Part shown: piece after piece, positions 1 through 10,202 of the stretch
Position numbering within the stretch: position 1 is the stretch's first letter
Layout: every line of letters begins with the position of its first letter
Source of the DNA: Alicyclobacillus pomorum DSM 14955
Lineage (GTDB): Bacteria > Bacillota > Bacilli > Alicyclobacillales > Alicyclobacillaceae
Length of the DNA: 64,000 nt
Assembly (NCBI RefSeq): GCF_000472905.1
Contig: NZ_AXAR01000004.1
Coordinates: forward strand, 1 to 64,000
Direction of reading: 5' to 3'
Program-made: the position numbers and the translations under genes
The notes under the pieces: generated by a model
Database searches by the model: none
Told to the model about the DNA's origin: nothing
The model's input: the letters and a program-made list of their open reading frames with translations, nothing else

Positions 1-100
1 AAACACTTGCGTGTTTTGAATCACTCTCTGCGCGTGTTTAGTTTTCAAGGAACCACTCTGTGTTGGAGCTTTGACCGGAGTCTCCGCCCCGAGACAGCCC
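1..100 (-). promoter_or_regulatory. 5' leader of an rRNA operon lying beyond the left edge
   Basis: Read on the minus strand, positions 50-41 give CCTTGAAAAC, the boxA-like motif typical of Bacillales rRNA leaders and 16S-23S spacers. A short inverted repeat follows at 16-1 (AAACAC/GTGTTT). Two promoter-like sequences precede it in the same direction, which favours a leader over a spacer. The 16S gene itself is not in the window. The region 1-477 holds no credible protein gene; short ORFs there have no Shine-Dalgarno sequence and resemble nothing known. Confidence 0.7.
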
Positions 101-104
101 AACT

Positions 105-134
105 ATGTTACCACATTCCACTCATTCAAGTAAA
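105..134 (-). promoter_or_regulatory. rRNA operon promoter, downstream copy
   Basis: On the minus strand, TTTACT (134-129) and TAACAT (110-105) are separated by 18 bases, a fair sigma-A match placed just before the rRNA leader motif. Together with the promoter at 307-335 it forms a tandem pair, the usual arrangement for rrn operons. Confidence 0.55.
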
Positions 135-306
135 GCGGAAACGTTTGGTTTTGCTGTCCGACCGCTTCACTCGTTGTCTAAGCGACATCGACCAATATAT
201 CACGAATCTCCCTTGGAGAACGATGGTCGCTGTCGACTTCAGAAACGCTGATGTGACGCGGTTTGTTGCTTCATTTTTCATCGTCGCCGCAGCGGCGACG
301 TCGAAT

Positions 307-335
307 AATATATCACGGCATATAAATGAGATCAA
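307..335 (-). promoter_or_regulatory. rRNA operon promoter, upstream copy
   Basis: On the minus strand, TTGATC (335-330) and TATATT (312-307) are separated by 17 bases, a good sigma-A promoter. The predicted start point falls at about position 300, at the edge of a perfect 9-bp inverted repeat at 282-300. Confidence 0.6.
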
Positions 336-420
336 GCGTCATTCGACATTTTATGCGTTACAGTTGTTTCCATAAAAACTTGAGAACCATCCTGACACGA
401 TTCCCATACGATAACTCAGG

Positions 421-465
421 CCCAATGGCACCACAACGGGATACAGTGTGGCAGGTGCCATTGGG
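421..465. repeat. 12-bp inverted repeat behind trmD
   Basis: The arms 421-432 (CCCAATGGCACC) and 454-465 are perfectly complementary around a 21-base spacer. The repeat lies 13 bases past the trmD stop and could end that transcript. There is no T-run on either strand, so an intrinsic terminator is not certain. Confidence 0.5.
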
Positions 466-477
466 CGCTCCCCGCGT

Positions 478-1290
478 TCAGTCGATTGGATCCGACACTC
501 GTTTCAGTTCGTGATATCGGTCGAACACGTCGATGTCTTTAAAGTCCCCGCGCTCCCACCGAGAGATGTACTCTTTGTCTTTCTCACTCATGGCGTATGT
601 ACGCAACAAGTCCGGCCTGCGAACCCACGTGCGATACAAAGCATGAACATGTCTCCACTCAGCGATGCGTTTGTGGTTCCCAGATAGCAATACGTCTGGA
701 ACGGCGAGTCCTTCGTATACCGCAGGTCTAGTGTACTGAGGGTACTCCAGTAACCCCGAAGTGTACGAATCATCCTCGGCGGATTCCTCATTGCCAAGCA
801 CTCCGGGCAACAGGCGAGCGACAGCATCAATCACCGCCATCGCCGGGATTTCTCCTCCCGTAAGGACAAAGTCTCCGATGGACACCTCGTCTGTCACCAA
901 TTCTTGCCGCACCCGCTCGTCAAACCCCTCATAATGTCCACACACCAGGACAAGCCTCGATTCCTGTGCGAAGTCCTGCGCCAGTTTCTGTGTAAAGGGC
1001 TTCCCCTGTGGCGTCATCAGAACCACACGCCCGGCCGGCCCGCTGGATTCTGATTGAATGTGTCTAATGGCTTCGAAGAGCGGTGCAGGCTTCAGAAGCA
1101 TGCCAGCGCCTCCACCGAACGGATAGTCGTCTACCGTTTTATGCTTGTCATTCGCGAAGTCACGAAAGTTCACAAGGCGGACGGACAGTTGACCATCCGC
1201 AATCGCTCGCTTTAAGATGCTTTCGTTCAGTATCCCTGTGAACATCTCCGGGAACAGGGTCAATACAATAATCTCCAGGCATGGCGCCAT
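478..1290 (-). CDS. trmD: tRNA (guanine-N1-)-methyltransferase TrmD
   Basis: TrmD methylates G37 of tRNAs from S-adenosylmethionine and so prevents +1 frameshifting in the cytoplasm. The 270-residue product has the usual length. It shows the SPOUT knot signatures GGGAGMLLKP (59-68), CGHYEGFDER (117-126) and SIGDFVLTGGE (137-147), and the conserved DSYTSGLLEYPQYTRP (174-189). The ATG start has AGGAG nine bases upstream, inside the tail of rimM, so the two genes are co-translated neighbours. In B. subtilis rplS follows trmD; here the next element is an inverted repeat and then rRNA promoters. Confidence 0.97.
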   Translation of the reverse strand: MAPCLEIIVLTLFPEMFTGILNESILKRAIADGQLSVRLVNFRDFANDKHKTVDDYPFGGGAGMLLKPAPLFEAIRHIQSESSGPAGRVVLMTPQGKPFTQKLAQDFAQESRLVLVCGHYEGFDERVRQELVTDEVSIGDFVLTGGEIPAMAVIDAVARLLPGVLGNEESAEDDSYTSGLLEYPQYTRPAVYEGLAVPDVLLSGNHKRIAEWRHVHALYRTWVRRPDLLRTYAMSEKDKEYISRWERGDFKDIDVFDRYHELKRVSDPID

Positions 1291-1296
1291 AAGGTT

Positions 1297-1836
1297 CTAC
1301 TCCTCGTCTTCCTCTAACATGCCAGGCAACAAGTGCACTATCATCCGGCCTGCGTCTAGGTCCACTTCCTGCACGACGTCTGCAATGGCTGGAATCAAGA
1401 CATCTTTTTCTTGCAGCGGGCCTCGTACGACGTACACATCATTTGCACCAGGGATCAGTACCTCGACGAGCTTGCCAACGTACCTCTGATCATCCGTGTA
1501 CACTTCGAGACCCACCAATTGATGAATATAATACGTCCCCTCCGGAAGAGGCATTAATTCGTCTTCAGGGACACACAATTGCATCCCGCGCCAGGATTCC
1601 ACTTGATTAATGTTTGAATACCCCTCAAACGAGACCAGCCACACATTTTTATGGGGTCGAGCGGATCGAACTTGAACTTGTAAAACAGGCTGCTCCCCTT
1701 CTCTCCGCAGCCACAGTTTCGACTTGGGGCCGAACCGCTGCTTCGGAAAGTCGGTCTTCGACAACACTTTGACTTCCCCGCGGATTCCATGTGTTCCGAC
1801 GACAATGCCCACTGTAAAATACTCGGTCGCCACCAT
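1297..1836 (-). CDS. rimM: 16S rRNA processing protein RimM
   Basis: RimM binds ribosomal protein S19 and helps maturation of the 3' domain of the 30S subunit. The 179-residue protein has the N-terminal RimM barrel with GTHGIRGEVKV at 14-24 and a C-terminal PRC-barrel half (YYIHQLVGLEVY and onward), ending in an acidic tail. The stop lies 6 bases before trmD. A hairpin in the gap above the gene (1862-1897) may separate it from ylqD. Confidence 0.96.
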   Translation of the reverse strand: MVATEYFTVGIVVGTHGIRGEVKVLSKTDFPKQRFGPKSKLWLRREGEQPVLQVQVRSARPHKNVWLVSFEGYSNINQVESWRGMQLCVPEDELMPLPEGTYYIHQLVGLEVYTDDQRYVGKLVEVLIPGANDVYVVRGPLQEKDVLIPAIADVVQEVDLDAGRMIVHLLPGMLEEDEE

Positions 1837-1861
1837 CTCACCTCACCTTTTCCAAGACAAA

Positions 1862-1897
1862 GGGGTCAACACATCGCACAATGGATGTAGTGACCCC
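1862..1897 (-). terminator. hairpin between ylqD and rimM, possible attenuator
   Basis: On the minus strand GGGGTCA pairs with TGACCCC, and inside it ACATC pairs with GATGT, giving a 7 + 5 bp stem followed by TTTGTCTT. The T-tract is imperfect, so partial termination or mRNA processing between the rpsP-khpA-ylqD part and the rimM-trmD part is a reasonable reading. Confidence 0.45.
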
Positions 1898-1932
1898 GTT
1901 TGGTTATCAAGGTTGTCGCATGAAAGCCAATA

Positions 1933-2352
1933 CTACACCGGCTCGCCACCGCGACGAATTTCATGGACGATACCGTCCTTGATGATGATTTCTGCACCAC
2001 GTAATATTTTCGACCAGTCGTCGCCGACGTGTACATCAACTGTCGTTTCAACGTTCATGTTCGGGACTTCGGTGCCGAGTTCCATTTGCTGAATTTGCTG
2101 GATCTGCTGGATGACCTGCTCACGTTGCTGAATGCGGTTGTTCTTCTCCTGCTCCAACCGCTCCCGGAGTTCTTGCGCCTGGGCACCACCTTGTGCCATC
2201 GCTTGTTCCAGCATAGCCGCTCCCTGCTGCTCAATTTGCTCAATTTCTGCAGTCAAACGGTCTACTTGTCGACGCTGCTCAGCCAAAATTTGTTGCTTGG
2301 TTGTTTCCGTCAAGATGAACTTCACAGCCACAGGTTGACGAATCGTTAGCAC
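1933..2352 (-). CDS. ylqD: YlqD family protein
   Basis: The 139-residue protein matches the YlqD family by operon position (khpA-ylqD-rimM-trmD) and architecture. It has a short N-terminal beta segment (LTIRQPVAVKFILTE), a long Gln/Glu-rich coiled coil (about 20-95), and a C-terminal beta part with VDVHVGDDWSKIL. The function of the family is not established; association with ribosome assembly is only suggested by context. The start is GTG at 2352, set by AAAGGAGG seven bases upstream; the reading frame continues 15 codons further without a ribosome site. Confidence 0.85.
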   Translation of the reverse strand: MLTIRQPVAVKFILTETTKQQILAEQRRQVDRLTAEIEQIEQQGAAMLEQAMAQGGAQAQELRERLEQEKNNRIQQREQVIQQIQQIQQMELGTEVPNMNVETTVDVHVGDDWSKILRGAEIIIKDGIVHEIRRGGEPV

Positions 2353-2420
2353 CGGAATTCCTCCTTTTGGCACGCGTCCACGGGACGCAGAGCACAAAAG
2401 CTGCCTTTGACAGAGAAGAT

Positions 2421-2651
2421 CTACGAGTCGATATCGACGACGACATGCTTCTTTTGGCGATATGCAGCTGCACTCACGACATTGCGGATGGACTTTGCAA
2501 TCCGCCCTTGCCGCCCAATCACTTTACCCGTATCAGAAGGCGCAACCGTCAGTCGGTACACTGTAGTATCTCCGCGCTGCTCTTCCTTGACAGTCACAGC
2601 TTCTGGATGCTCAACCAGGGACTTGGCCAAAAACTCCACCAGTTCCTTCAT
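2421..2651 (-). CDS. khpA: KH-domain RNA-binding protein KhpA
   Basis: KhpA is a small single-KH RNA-binding protein that, in other Firmicutes, pairs with KhpB (EloR/Jag) and affects cell elongation and RNA regulation. The 76 residues form one KH fold with the GxxG loop in VIGRQGRIAKSIR (44-56). The ATG start has GGGAGG upstream. It sits between rpsP and ylqD as in B. subtilis (ylqC). Confidence 0.93.
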   Translation of the reverse strand: MKELVEFLAKSLVEHPEAVTVKEEQRGDTTVYRLTVAPSDTGKVIGRQGRIAKSIRNVVSAAAYRQKKHVVVDIDS

Positions 2652-2692
2652 ACGCGTCCTCCCGCTTCCCCGTGCCTACCGTCGAAGCCTGA

Positions 2693-2965
2693 TTACTTTT
2701 GCAGTTTCGATTCGTGGAACTTCTTCAGAATTCCTGCCTGACGGAACAAATAGCGAACCGTATCGGATGGCTGTGCACCTGTTCCCAGCCAACGCAATGC
2801 CTTTTCTTCGTCGATGGAAATCTGCGCGGGATCCGTCAACGGATTGTACGTACCAATCTCCTCAATGAACCGACCATCGCGTGGAGAACGAGATTCAGCA
2901 ACAACCACGCGGTAGAACGGAGCTTTCTTTGCACCCATGCGCTTCAAACGAATTTTTACTGCCAT
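2693..2965 (-). CDS. rpsP: 30S ribosomal protein S16
   Basis: S16 is a 30S assembly protein. The 90-residue product begins [19 protein letters not shown], the canonical N-terminus, and contains [12 protein letters not shown] and the tryptophan segment [15 protein letters not shown]. An in-frame ATG five codons earlier is less likely because GGAGG sits directly before the chosen start. The gene lies 17 bases past ffh and starts the khpA-ylqD-rimM-trmD series. Confidence 0.97.
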   Translation of the reverse strand: MAVKIRLKRMGAKKAPFYRVVVAESRSPRDGRFIEEIGTYNPLTDPAQISIDEEKALRWLGTGAQPSDTVRYLFRQAGILKKFHESKLQK

Positions 2966-2982
2966 GATTGGCACCTCCAAAG

Positions 2983-4422
2983 TTAGTGTTTTTTCTTTTT
3001 TCGATGCTGGCGCTTCTGTTGTGATCCAGCGCCGCCGAGAGAGGGCACGTTCATGCCACCCGGAAGATCTCCCAGGTTGCCCAGCGATTTGAGAGCGTTC
3101 AGTGCGTTTCGGCGACCCATTTTCTTGCCGCCACCTGCGAAGCGCTTCATCAGCTGTTGTACCTGTTCAAACTGATTGAGCACCTGGTTCACCTCTCGGA
3201 CAGTGAGACCACTGCCGAGCGCCACCCGCCGTCTCCGACTTGCGTTCATCAAACTGGGATTCGCACGCTCTTCTTTGGTCATAGAAGAAATGATGGCGTC
3301 GATGTGTAGAAATTTCTTTTCGTCCACCTGGATGTTTTCCAGTCCCTTGAGCTTGCCGATGCCGGGAAGCATCTTCAGGATTTGATCCAGAGGCCCGAGA
3401 TTTCTCACCTGACGCAGTTGCTCGCGAAAGTCGTCCAACGTGAACTGAGCGGTCCGGAGCTTCTGCTCCATTTCCTTCGCCTTTTCCAGGTCGAAGTTTT
3501 CTTGCGCCTTTTCAATCAGACTGAGCACATCGCCCATGCCGAGAATGCGCGAAGCCAAGCGGTCGGGATGAAACACCTCTAGTGGTTCAATCTTTTCCCC
3601 GAGGCTCACAAATTTAATCGGACACCCGGTCACCGCTCGAACCGTCAACGCCGCACCACCGCGAGTGTCCCCATCCATCTTGGTCAGAATGACACCGGTA
3701 ATGGACAGGCGTTGATGGAAGGTTTCAGCTACGTGTACCGCGTCCTGACCGGTCATGGCGTCCACGACCAACAAAATTTCGTCGGGTGGAACCTCAGCTT
3801 TGATGCGACTCAGTTCATCCATCAGTCGCTCATCGACATGCAGGCGCCCCGCCGTGTCAATAATCAGTACGTCTGCTCCTTGGCGGATGGCTTCCTCTCG
3901 ACCTTGCCGAGCAATCTCTACCGGATCCACTTCCGTGCCCAAATCAAAGACAGGAATATCGATTTGCCGCCCCAGCACTTGTAGCTGCTGAATGGCGGCA
4001 GGGCGGTACACGTCGGCCGCCACCAACAAGGGCCTGTGCTGGTGCTTTCGAAACGACAGCGCCAACTTTGCGGCAGCCGTCGTCTTACCAGCACCCTGAA
4101 GACCCGCGAGCATCACCACAGTCGGCGGTTTCGCCGCCATCCGGATGCGCTCTTCAGTGCCACCCATCAAGTCTGTCAGTTCCTCATAGACAATCTTGAC
4201 GACTTGTTGACCGGGCGTCAGACTTTTCTGGACCTCCTGGCCAACGGCTCGCTCCCTGACCTTGTCCACGAACTGCTTGACAACCTTGACGTTAACGTCT
4301 GCCGCTAGCAAAGCGAGGCGGACTTCCCGCATCGCAGTTTGAACGTCGTCTTCTGTCAGTTTACCTTTTGCCCTCAGCTTGCTTAACGCCTTCTGTAAAC
4401 TGCTGGACAGTCCTTCAAGCAC
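2983..4422 (-). CDS. ffh: signal recognition particle GTPase Ffh
   Basis: Ffh binds the 4.5S/scRNA and the signal peptides of nascent membrane and secreted proteins and delivers them to FtsY. The 479-residue protein has an N-domain helical bundle, the P-loop GLQGAGKTT (107-115), DTAGRLH (189-195) and a C-terminal M domain with methionine-rich helices and a basic glycine-rich tail ending in RKKKKH. The GTG start is supported by GGGGAG upstream and overlaps the last 8 bases of ylxM, which implies translational coupling. Confidence 0.97.
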   Translation of the reverse strand: MLEGLSSSLQKALSKLRAKGKLTEDDVQTAMREVRLALLAADVNVKVVKQFVDKVRERAVGQEVQKSLTPGQQVVKIVYEELTDLMGGTEERIRMAAKPPTVVMLAGLQGAGKTTAAAKLALSFRKHQHRPLLVAADVYRPAAIQQLQVLGRQIDIPVFDLGTEVDPVEIARQGREEAIRQGADVLIIDTAGRLHVDERLMDELSRIKAEVPPDEILLVVDAMTGQDAVHVAETFHQRLSITGVILTKMDGDTRGGAALTVRAVTGCPIKFVSLGEKIEPLEVFHPDRLASRILGMGDVLSLIEKAQENFDLEKAKEMEQKLRTAQFTLDDFREQLRQVRNLGPLDQILKMLPGIGKLKGLENIQVDEKKFLHIDAIISSMTKEERANPSLMNASRRRRVALGSGLTVREVNQVLNQFEQVQQLMKRFAGGGKKMGRRNALNALKSLGNLGDLPGGMNVPSLGGAGSQQKRQHRKKKKH

Positions 4423-4816
4423 GGTCGTCTCCCCTTTCACCAGCCCCATCCACGTTGGTCAGCCGTTCCAAGGCGGCTTCAAACTGACCGCGGGATGGTT
4501 CGGGCACCCAATCCCGAAGCGACTGCCACAGTGCCAGCACTTCACGTGCGTTGGCGGCGTACGCTGCCTGACTCTCCAGAAGTCCAAGTGCGCGCTCGTA
4601 ACTGTCCAACTGCTCCTCTGCACGCCGCAGATTGTCGTGAACAGCCTGGCGGCTGACGCCCAGGTTCTCGGCAATCTCCGCCAGCGACCAATCGTCGAAA
4701 TAGTACATCTCCACGAGTTCGCGCTGCCGCTGTGTCAGCAGTGTGCCGTACAAGTCATAGAGGTTGACTACTTTCGTGACCTTATCTATCATACGGGTCT
4801 CACGTGTCACTGTCAA
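4415..4816 (-). CDS. ylxM: YlxM, putative SRP-associated HTH protein
   Basis: YlxM/p13 proteins are encoded next to ffh and in streptococci bind SRP components. The 133-residue protein has a sigma-70 region 4-like helix-turn-helix (LAEIAENLGVSRQAVHDN, about 45-62). The start is TTG at 4816, with AAAGGAG six bases upstream inside the end of ftsY; the ATG eight codons later lacks such a site. The tail overlaps the ffh start. Confidence 0.9.
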   Translation of the reverse strand: MTVTRETRMIDKVTKVVNLYDLYGTLLTQRQRELVEMYYFDDWSLAEIAENLGVSRQAVHDNLRRAEEQLDSYERALGLLESQAAYAANAREVLALWQSLRDWVPEPSRGQFEAALERLTNVDGAGERGDDRA

Positions 4817-4827
4817 GCGCCACTCCT

Positions 4828-5748
4828 TTACACACCGTCAGGGCGACAGACAGCTTGTGCATACGACGACGCAGAGAAAGGTTCCAGGTCGTCCATGCCT
4901 TCGCCCAGGCCAACCCATTTCACGGGAATTCCGTGTTCGCGCACAATCGGCAACAGGACGCCTCCTTTCGCCGTGCCGTCGAGCTTCGTGACGACCAACC
5001 CCGTCACCTGCACGACTTCTTTGAACGCCTCCGCCTGGTGTACCGCGTTTTGACCCGTCGTTCCGTCAACAACGAGTAAAACTTCGTGGGGTGCATCAGG
5101 CATCTCGCGGGCCACGACCTTTCGGATCTTAGCCAATTCAGCCATGAGATTTGCCTTGTTGTGAAGCCTTCCCGCGGTGTCGCAAAGAATAATGTCAATC
5201 CCCCGAGACTTCGCGGCCACAATGGCGTCATACACGACCGCCGCTGGATCTGACCCTTGCGTGTGGCGCACCACGTCGCATCCCACGCGATTTCCCCATT
5301 CCACCAGCTGCTCGATAGCGGCCGCGCGGAATGTGTCGCCGGCAGCCATGATGACCTTCTTGCCTTCTTGCAGGTAACGGTGTGCCAGCTTGCCAATGGT
5401 CGTTGTCTTGCCGACGCCGTTGACACCAACGAACAAGTACAAGGTAGGTCCTTCCGAAGCGATGCGCATCGATGTGTCGCAGTCCGCCAGCGCCTCTTCC
5501 ATCGCTTGCTGCAGCAACGGCGGCAGCGCTTCAGCGTCTGTGACACGCTGTTCTTTCGCCAGTTTGCGGACTCGTTCTATCAGCCACAGTGAGGTGTCCA
5601 CCCCAATGTCGGCGGAAATCAGAATTTCTTCCATGTCCTCGTAGACCGATTCGTCCAGTTTCCGTCCCTGGAAAAGCCGCCCGAGCCGTCCGAACACGGC
5701 TTCCCTACTTTTCTCCAAACCCCTTCGGAATTTGTCCAACAACCCCAC
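4828..5748 (-). CDS. ftsY: SRP receptor FtsY
   Basis: FtsY is the membrane-associated GTPase receptor for the SRP. The 306-residue protein lacks the long acidic A domain of enterobacteria, as is normal in Firmicutes. It has the N domain, the P-loop GVNGVGKTT (108-116), DTFRAAA, DTAGR and TKLDGTAKGG motifs. The start is GTG at 5748, with an AAGGTGG ribosome site. It lies 51 bases below smc, as in B. subtilis. Confidence 0.97.
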   Translation of the reverse strand: MGLLDKFRRGLEKSREAVFGRLGRLFQGRKLDESVYEDMEEILISADIGVDTSLWLIERVRKLAKEQRVTDAEALPPLLQQAMEEALADCDTSMRIASEGPTLYLFVGVNGVGKTTTIGKLAHRYLQEGKKVIMAAGDTFRAAAIEQLVEWGNRVGCDVVRHTQGSDPAAVVYDAIVAAKSRGIDIILCDTAGRLHNKANLMAELAKIRKVVAREMPDAPHEVLLVVDGTTGQNAVHQAEAFKEVVQVTGLVVTKLDGTAKGGVLLPIVREHGIPVKWVGLGEGMDDLEPFSASSYAQAVCRPDGV

Positions 5749-5799
5749 TCAGCATCCACCACCTTCAATGAATCTAAGCGCCTTCGGCGTGCATGGACG

Positions 5800-8700
5800 T
5801 CACGCCGGCTCCGTCTCTACATCCACGTCGGCAAGGCGCACGCCAATCAACGTCGAAATCCCTGATTCCTGCATCGTCACGCCGTACAATGCGTCCGCCT
5901 CTTCCATCGTGCCACGTCTGTGCGTGATGACGATGAACTGCGTGTCCGTCGAAAATCGACGGAGTTGTTGTGCAAACCGGCTCACGTTGGCTTCATCCAA
6001 AGCAGCCTCTACTTCGTCCAGCACACAGAACGGAACGGGTCGCACTTTGAGGATGGCAAAGAGCAGGGCCATTGCAGTGAGTGCACGCTCGCCACCGGAC
6101 AACAAGTTCAGGTTCTGCAGTTTCTTTCCGGGGGGCTGTGCAATGACATCAATGCCCGTGCTCAGCAAGTCCTCCGGATTCGTGAGCGTCAAATCCGCGC
6201 GGCCGCCGCCAAACAGTTGACGGAACGAGACCTGAAATTCCGTGCGAATCTGTTCGAAAGTCTGCGCAAAGCGCTTCGACATTTCCTCGTCAATCTCCTC
6301 AATCACCGACTCGAGGTGATTGCGCGCTTCTTCCAGGTCTGTGCGTTCCCGCTCCAAAAATTGAATGCGTTCGGACAGGCGTTTCCACTCGTCAATGGCG
6401 CTCAACTGCACTTCACCGAGCGCGGCCATCTTCCGCCGCAAGCTGTCCGCCATCCGTTTGGATTCCTCTGCATTCTCCACGGGTGGATAATGCTCTTTGG
6501 CCCATTCGTACGTCATATGGTAATTGTCGCCCATCTTTCGCAAAGCGTGGTTCAGTTCCATGTCGATGCGCTCTGCGAGCACTTCCGCTCGATGCAACTG
6601 CTCGTCTGCGGAAGTGACAGCTTGTTGCTGCGCCCGATACGCCTTTTCGGCTTCCGCGACACTCGCTTCCATGTACTGTCGTTCCTGCCGAATCACAGCC
6701 AACCGAGCTTCTAGGTCGCGGACGACATTCGTGAGTTCCTGAAGCCGCTGCTCTGTATCCGCAATTTCCTGCAGACACGCCGACTGCGTGGTCGAGAACT
6801 CCCTGATCTCGTCGACCAGCTGACTTTCTCTGGTCGCGATTCGCCGACTCCGATCCGCAAGTTCACGCAACTGCCCCTGCAACACATCCGACTCCTGCGT
6901 GAGCGTCGCCACTTCCACGCGCAGCGCGGTCAGTGATTCCTGTGCGCTTTCCACCACTTTCTCACGTTCCTGCAACTCACGGCGTTTCTGAGCCAACGCC
7001 TGCTCAATCCGAGTCAATTCCGACTCCGTCTCCTGCAGCTGCCGCCGTGCCTGCTCAAGGCGCTCCTGCCACACCTGTTGCCCACTGTTCAGTTGCTCGA
7101 ATTCCCACATGACGTTCTGCAATCGGTCCGCTGCGTTCTGCTCATTCGCTGCCGCTTCGCGGCTTTGCGTCTCCAACGCGTTCAACGTCTTTTTCAGATT
7201 CTCGTTTTCCTCGAGAAGACGCTTTTGGCGCTCTTGTAAAGACGTCATTTCGGCGCGCAGCGCGGCCTGCTTTGCTTCCCAGTCCGCGACCGCCTGCTCT
7301 GCCTCACGAATTTGGCGTTCCACATCGTTCTTTTCTCGAGATCTTCCCAAAAGACCGGGGCCCTTGCGCACGTGGCTACCGCCGGACATCACACCACCCG
7401 GGCTGACGACGTCGCCTTCCAACGTGACAATGCGCACCCGATACTCCAATTTTCGCGCAATCTCGTTGGCATGGATGAGCTTTTGCGCAACCAGTACGTT
7501 GCCAAGCAAATGTCGTACCACTTCTGTGTACTCTGGGGCGCACCGCACCAAATCGCTAGCGACTCCAACATAGCCCTCTACGCCAGTGAGCTTGGCGAGT
7601 TCGCCCGCGGCGATGGACCGTCCGCGAATGACCGACAGCGGCATAAACGTCGCCCGCCCGGCCTGTCGCTTCTTCAACATCTCAATGGCAGCTCTTGCAT
7701 CTGCTTCTGTGCTGACTACTATATTTTGCACAGTACCGCCAAGCGCAGTTTCAATGGCCGTTTCGTACTGTTTGGGTACTTGTATCAGTGAGGCGAGCGG
7801 CCCGTGCACCCCCTGCAACCGTCCCTTAGCCGCGTTTTGCAGCACCGTTTTGACACCGAGGGCATACCCATCGTAGCCTTCTTCCAGTTCCCGCAAGAGA
7901 TCGAACTTGGACTGCAGGGAGGCCACCAGCGACTTGGCCTGGTGTATTTTTGTGACGATAGACGCTTCTTCCTGAGCGCGCTCGCGCAGCGAGTGAGACG
8001 TTCCATCCAGCTCCGCCGCATTCCGCTGCAGCGCTTCCATTACCTGATTTCCTTCTTCGTGAAGACGCTTCCGCAGCGCCTGGTGCTTTTGCAGCTCTTC
8101 TTCCCACCGCTGTCTATCCTCATCCAACCGTGCCTTTTTTCGGCCTTCCTGGGACATCGACTCCTCCGACATCTTCAGTTCGTTGCGCAAGGCAGCAGCT
8201 TTGTGATGATATTCGATGAGATCTGCGTTCAGTTGTTCAATCTCGCGCTCTAATCGTTGGCGTTCCGAAGGATCCACAGCGTGTGCCGCAGCTTCCAACT
8301 CAGCCGTCTTGATTTGAAGCTCCGCTTCCACGCGGCTCTTGCGCTCCATCAGCGCGCACACCTGCGCCTCCAAGGCCTGCTTGTCTTCCGACATCTGGGC
8401 GCGTTGTCGCTCCCGGTCGGCAACGCTTTGCTCTGCGTTCTTCGCCCGTTCCCTCGCCAGTTCCAAGTTGCCTTCCGCCCGCTGTCGGCCTTCCACAGCT
8501 TCTAAAAGCTGTTTCTGAACGGCCTCCACTTCCGTGCTCTTCGCATCAAATGCAGCTTTGACCTGCTGCAGTCGCAGGTCCGATTGCTTCAGCGCATCAC
8601 TGGCGAGTTGTCTCTGGCGCGCTGCTTGGTCGACGTTCGCAGTGACGTCCTTCCACCGCTCTTGTAGCAATTCAATATCGCGCACCAGCAACGAAATATC

Positions 8701-9375
8701 CAGGGCGGTCAATTCCTGCTCGTACTGCCTGTATTGTTCCGCGCGTTCTGCTTCTTTTTCGAGCGGCCCGGCCTGGCGCTCAAGTTCAGATAGGATGTCA
8801 TCCACGCGCACGATGTTCGCAGCCGTCTCCGCCAACTTCCGTTCCGCCTCGCGCCGCCGGAACTTGTACTTGACAATGCCGGCGGCGTCTTCGAAGGGAC
8901 CGCGTCGGTCTTCTGGACGAGTGGACAGCATTTCTTCAATGCGCCCTTGTCCAATAATGGAATAAGACTCACGGCCCATACCAGAGTCCATGAACAGCTC
9001 GAGAATGTCCTTCAAGCGGCAGGACTGCTTATTCAGTAAGTACTCGCTCTCTCCAGACCGATACACACGCCGGGTAATGACCACTTCGGCGAACTGCACC
9101 GGGAGGTGCCCGTCCGAGTTGTCCAACGTCAGTGATACCTCACAGAAATTGGTCGGACGACGGCTGTCACTCCCAGCAAAAATCACGTCCTCCATCTTGC
9201 TGCCACGTAAATTGCGCGCACTTTGCTCACCGAGGACCCAGCGAATGGCGTCCGCAATGTTGCTTTTGCCACTCCCGTTGGGCCCAACGACGGCAGTAAT
9301 GCCAGGTGAAAACTCGATGCTCGTCTTGTCCGCAAACGATTTAAACCCGACGACGTCAATCTTTTTCAGAAACAC
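5800..9375 (-). CDS. smc: chromosome partition protein SMC
   Basis: SMC forms a ring-shaped condensin with ScpA and ScpB that organises and segregates the chromosome. The 1191-residue protein has Walker A GPNGSGKS (31-38), two long coiled coils separated by a glycine-rich hinge (about 510-660), the ABC signature LSGGE (from 1092) and Walker B FCVLDEVE (1116-1123). The start is GTG with GGGGGC upstream and overlaps the end of rnc by 20 bases, indicating coupled translation. Confidence 0.98.
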   Translation of the reverse strand: MFLKKIDVVGFKSFADKTSIEFSPGITAVVGPNGSGKSNIADAIRWVLGEQSARNLRGSKMEDVIFAGSDSRRPTNFCEVSLTLDNSDGHLPVQFAEVVITRRVYRSGESEYLLNKQSCRLKDILELFMDSGMGRESYSIIGQGRIEEMLSTRPEDRRGPFEDAAGIVKYKFRRREAERKLAETAANIVRVDDILSELERQAGPLEKEAERAEQYRQYEQELTALDISLLVRDIELLQERWKDVTANVDQAARQRQLASDALKQSDLRLQQVKAAFDAKSTEVEAVQKQLLEAVEGRQRAEGNLELARERAKNAEQSVADRERQRAQMSEDKQALEAQVCALMERKSRVEAELQIKTAELEAAAHAVDPSERQRLEREIEQLNADLIEYHHKAAALRNELKMSEESMSQEGRKKARLDEDRQRWEEELQKHQALRKRLHEEGNQVMEALQRNAAELDGTSHSLRERAQEEASIVTKIHQAKSLVASLQSKFDLLRELEEGYDGYALGVKTVLQNAAKGRLQGVHGPLASLIQVPKQYETAIETALGGTVQNIVVSTEADARAAIEMLKKRQAGRATFMPLSVIRGRSIAAGELAKLTGVEGYVGVASDLVRCAPEYTEVVRHLLGNVLVAQKLIHANEIARKLEYRVRIVTLEGDVVSPGGVMSGGSHVRKGPGLLGRSREKNDVERQIREAEQAVADWEAKQAALRAEMTSLQERQKRLLEENENLKKTLNALETQSREAAANEQNAADRLQNVMWEFEQLNSGQQVWQERLEQARRQLQETESELTRIEQALAQKRRELQEREKVVESAQESLTALRVEVATLTQESDVLQGQLRELADRSRRIATRESQLVDEIREFSTTQSACLQEIADTEQRLQELTNVVRDLEARLAVIRQERQYMEASVAEAEKAYRAQQQAVTSADEQLHRAEVLAERIDMELNHALRKMGDNYHMTYEWAKEHYPPVENAEESKRMADSLRRKMAALGEVQLSAIDEWKRLSERIQFLERERTDLEEARNHLESVIEEIDEEMSKRFAQTFEQIRTEFQVSFRQLFGGGRADLTLTNPEDLLSTGIDVIAQPPGKKLQNLNLLSGGERALTAMALLFAILKVRPVPFCVLDEVEAALDEANVSRFAQQLRRFSTDTQFIVITHRRGTMEEADALYGVTMQESGISTLIGVRLADVDVETEPA

Positions 9376-10081
9376 CTGCTAAGCCCCCTGGCGCTTCTCC
9401 GAGTTTACCCAGTGCTTCGCGCGCGGCCTTTTGCTCGGCTTCCTTCTTGGACCGACCGACACCCTGTCCCATCATGTCCGAGCCAATCCACACCTCAACG
9501 ACAAACTCGCGCGCGTGGGCTGGGCCGCGTTCTTCGACAATCACGTACCGCAGCTCCTTTCCTCCGCCGTTCTGCTGAACCCACTCCTGGAGCGACGTCT
9601 TGTAGTCCAAGCTCGCAGCGTACTCCTGCAGATACGGAAAAAAGTGTACTGCCATAAAGGATTGAACCGCCTCGAGTCCTTGATCCAGGTACAACGCACC
9701 GATGAACGCCTCGAATACGTCGGCGAGAAGCGCGGGGCGATTTCGCCCACCAGACCGTTCTTCACCCCGTCCCAAACGGATGAACTGATCAAAATGCAGT
9801 CGACGAGCGAAGTGCACCAGACTGGGCTCACAAACAATGGATGCTCGCAACCGGGTCAGTTCCCCCTCAGGCAGGGTTGATTTCGTTCGGTACAAGTAAT
9901 CACTGACAACCAGTTCCAATACGGCGTCACCGAGAAATTCCAGGCGTTCATTGTCTTTCAATTGTGGTCTACGGTGTTCATTGCGGTAGGATGCATGCGT
10001 AAAAGCTTGCTTGAGCAATGCTTGAGATTCAAACTGAATTCCCAGCGCAGACAACAACTCATCCCATTTTGTCCCCGCCAT
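9356..10081 (-). CDS. rnc: ribonuclease III
   Basis: RNase III cleaves double-stranded RNA, including rRNA precursors. The 241-residue protein has the catalytic signature [13 protein letters not shown] (45-57) and a C-terminal double-stranded RNA-binding domain (from about residue 164). The start is set at ATG 10081 because AAGGGG lies about ten bases upstream; an in-frame TTG 14 codons earlier has no ribosome site. A terminator separates it from fabF above. Confidence 0.97.
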   Translation of the reverse strand: MAGTKWDELLSALGIQFESQALLKQAFTHASYRNEHRRPQLKDNERLEFLGDAVLELVVSDYLYRTKSTLPEGELTRLRASIVCEPSLVHFARRLHFDQFIRLGRGEERSGGRNRPALLADVFEAFIGALYLDQGLEAVQSFMAVHFFPYLQEYAASLDYKTSLQEWVQQNGGGKELRYVIVEERGPAHAREFVVEVWIGSDMMGQGVGRSKKEAEQKAAREALGKLGEAPGGLAGVSEKD

Positions 10082-10162
10082 TTCGGCAAAACCCCTTGAT
10101 AATATCTGTCCTTGTATTGACAAGCGTGTACAGCAACGTATGTTTCAAGCGGAATCGCTAGA

Positions 10163-10191
10163 ACAAAACACCCCCGACCCGGGTCGGGGGT
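10163..10191 (-). terminator. terminator after fabF
   Basis: Positions 10170-10191 are a perfect 22-base palindrome (ACCCCCGACCC and its complement). On the minus strand it is followed by GTTTTGTTC. It is a good intrinsic terminator for the fapR-plsX-fab transcript, so rnc-smc is probably at least partly transcribed separately. Confidence 0.85.
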
Positions 10192-10202
10192 ACTGACCAC
10201 GA

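Noticed and set aside
7-514. Short ORFs on both strands in the first 500 bases
   Set aside because: They overlap rRNA promoters and the leader, lack ribosome sites and resemble no known protein.
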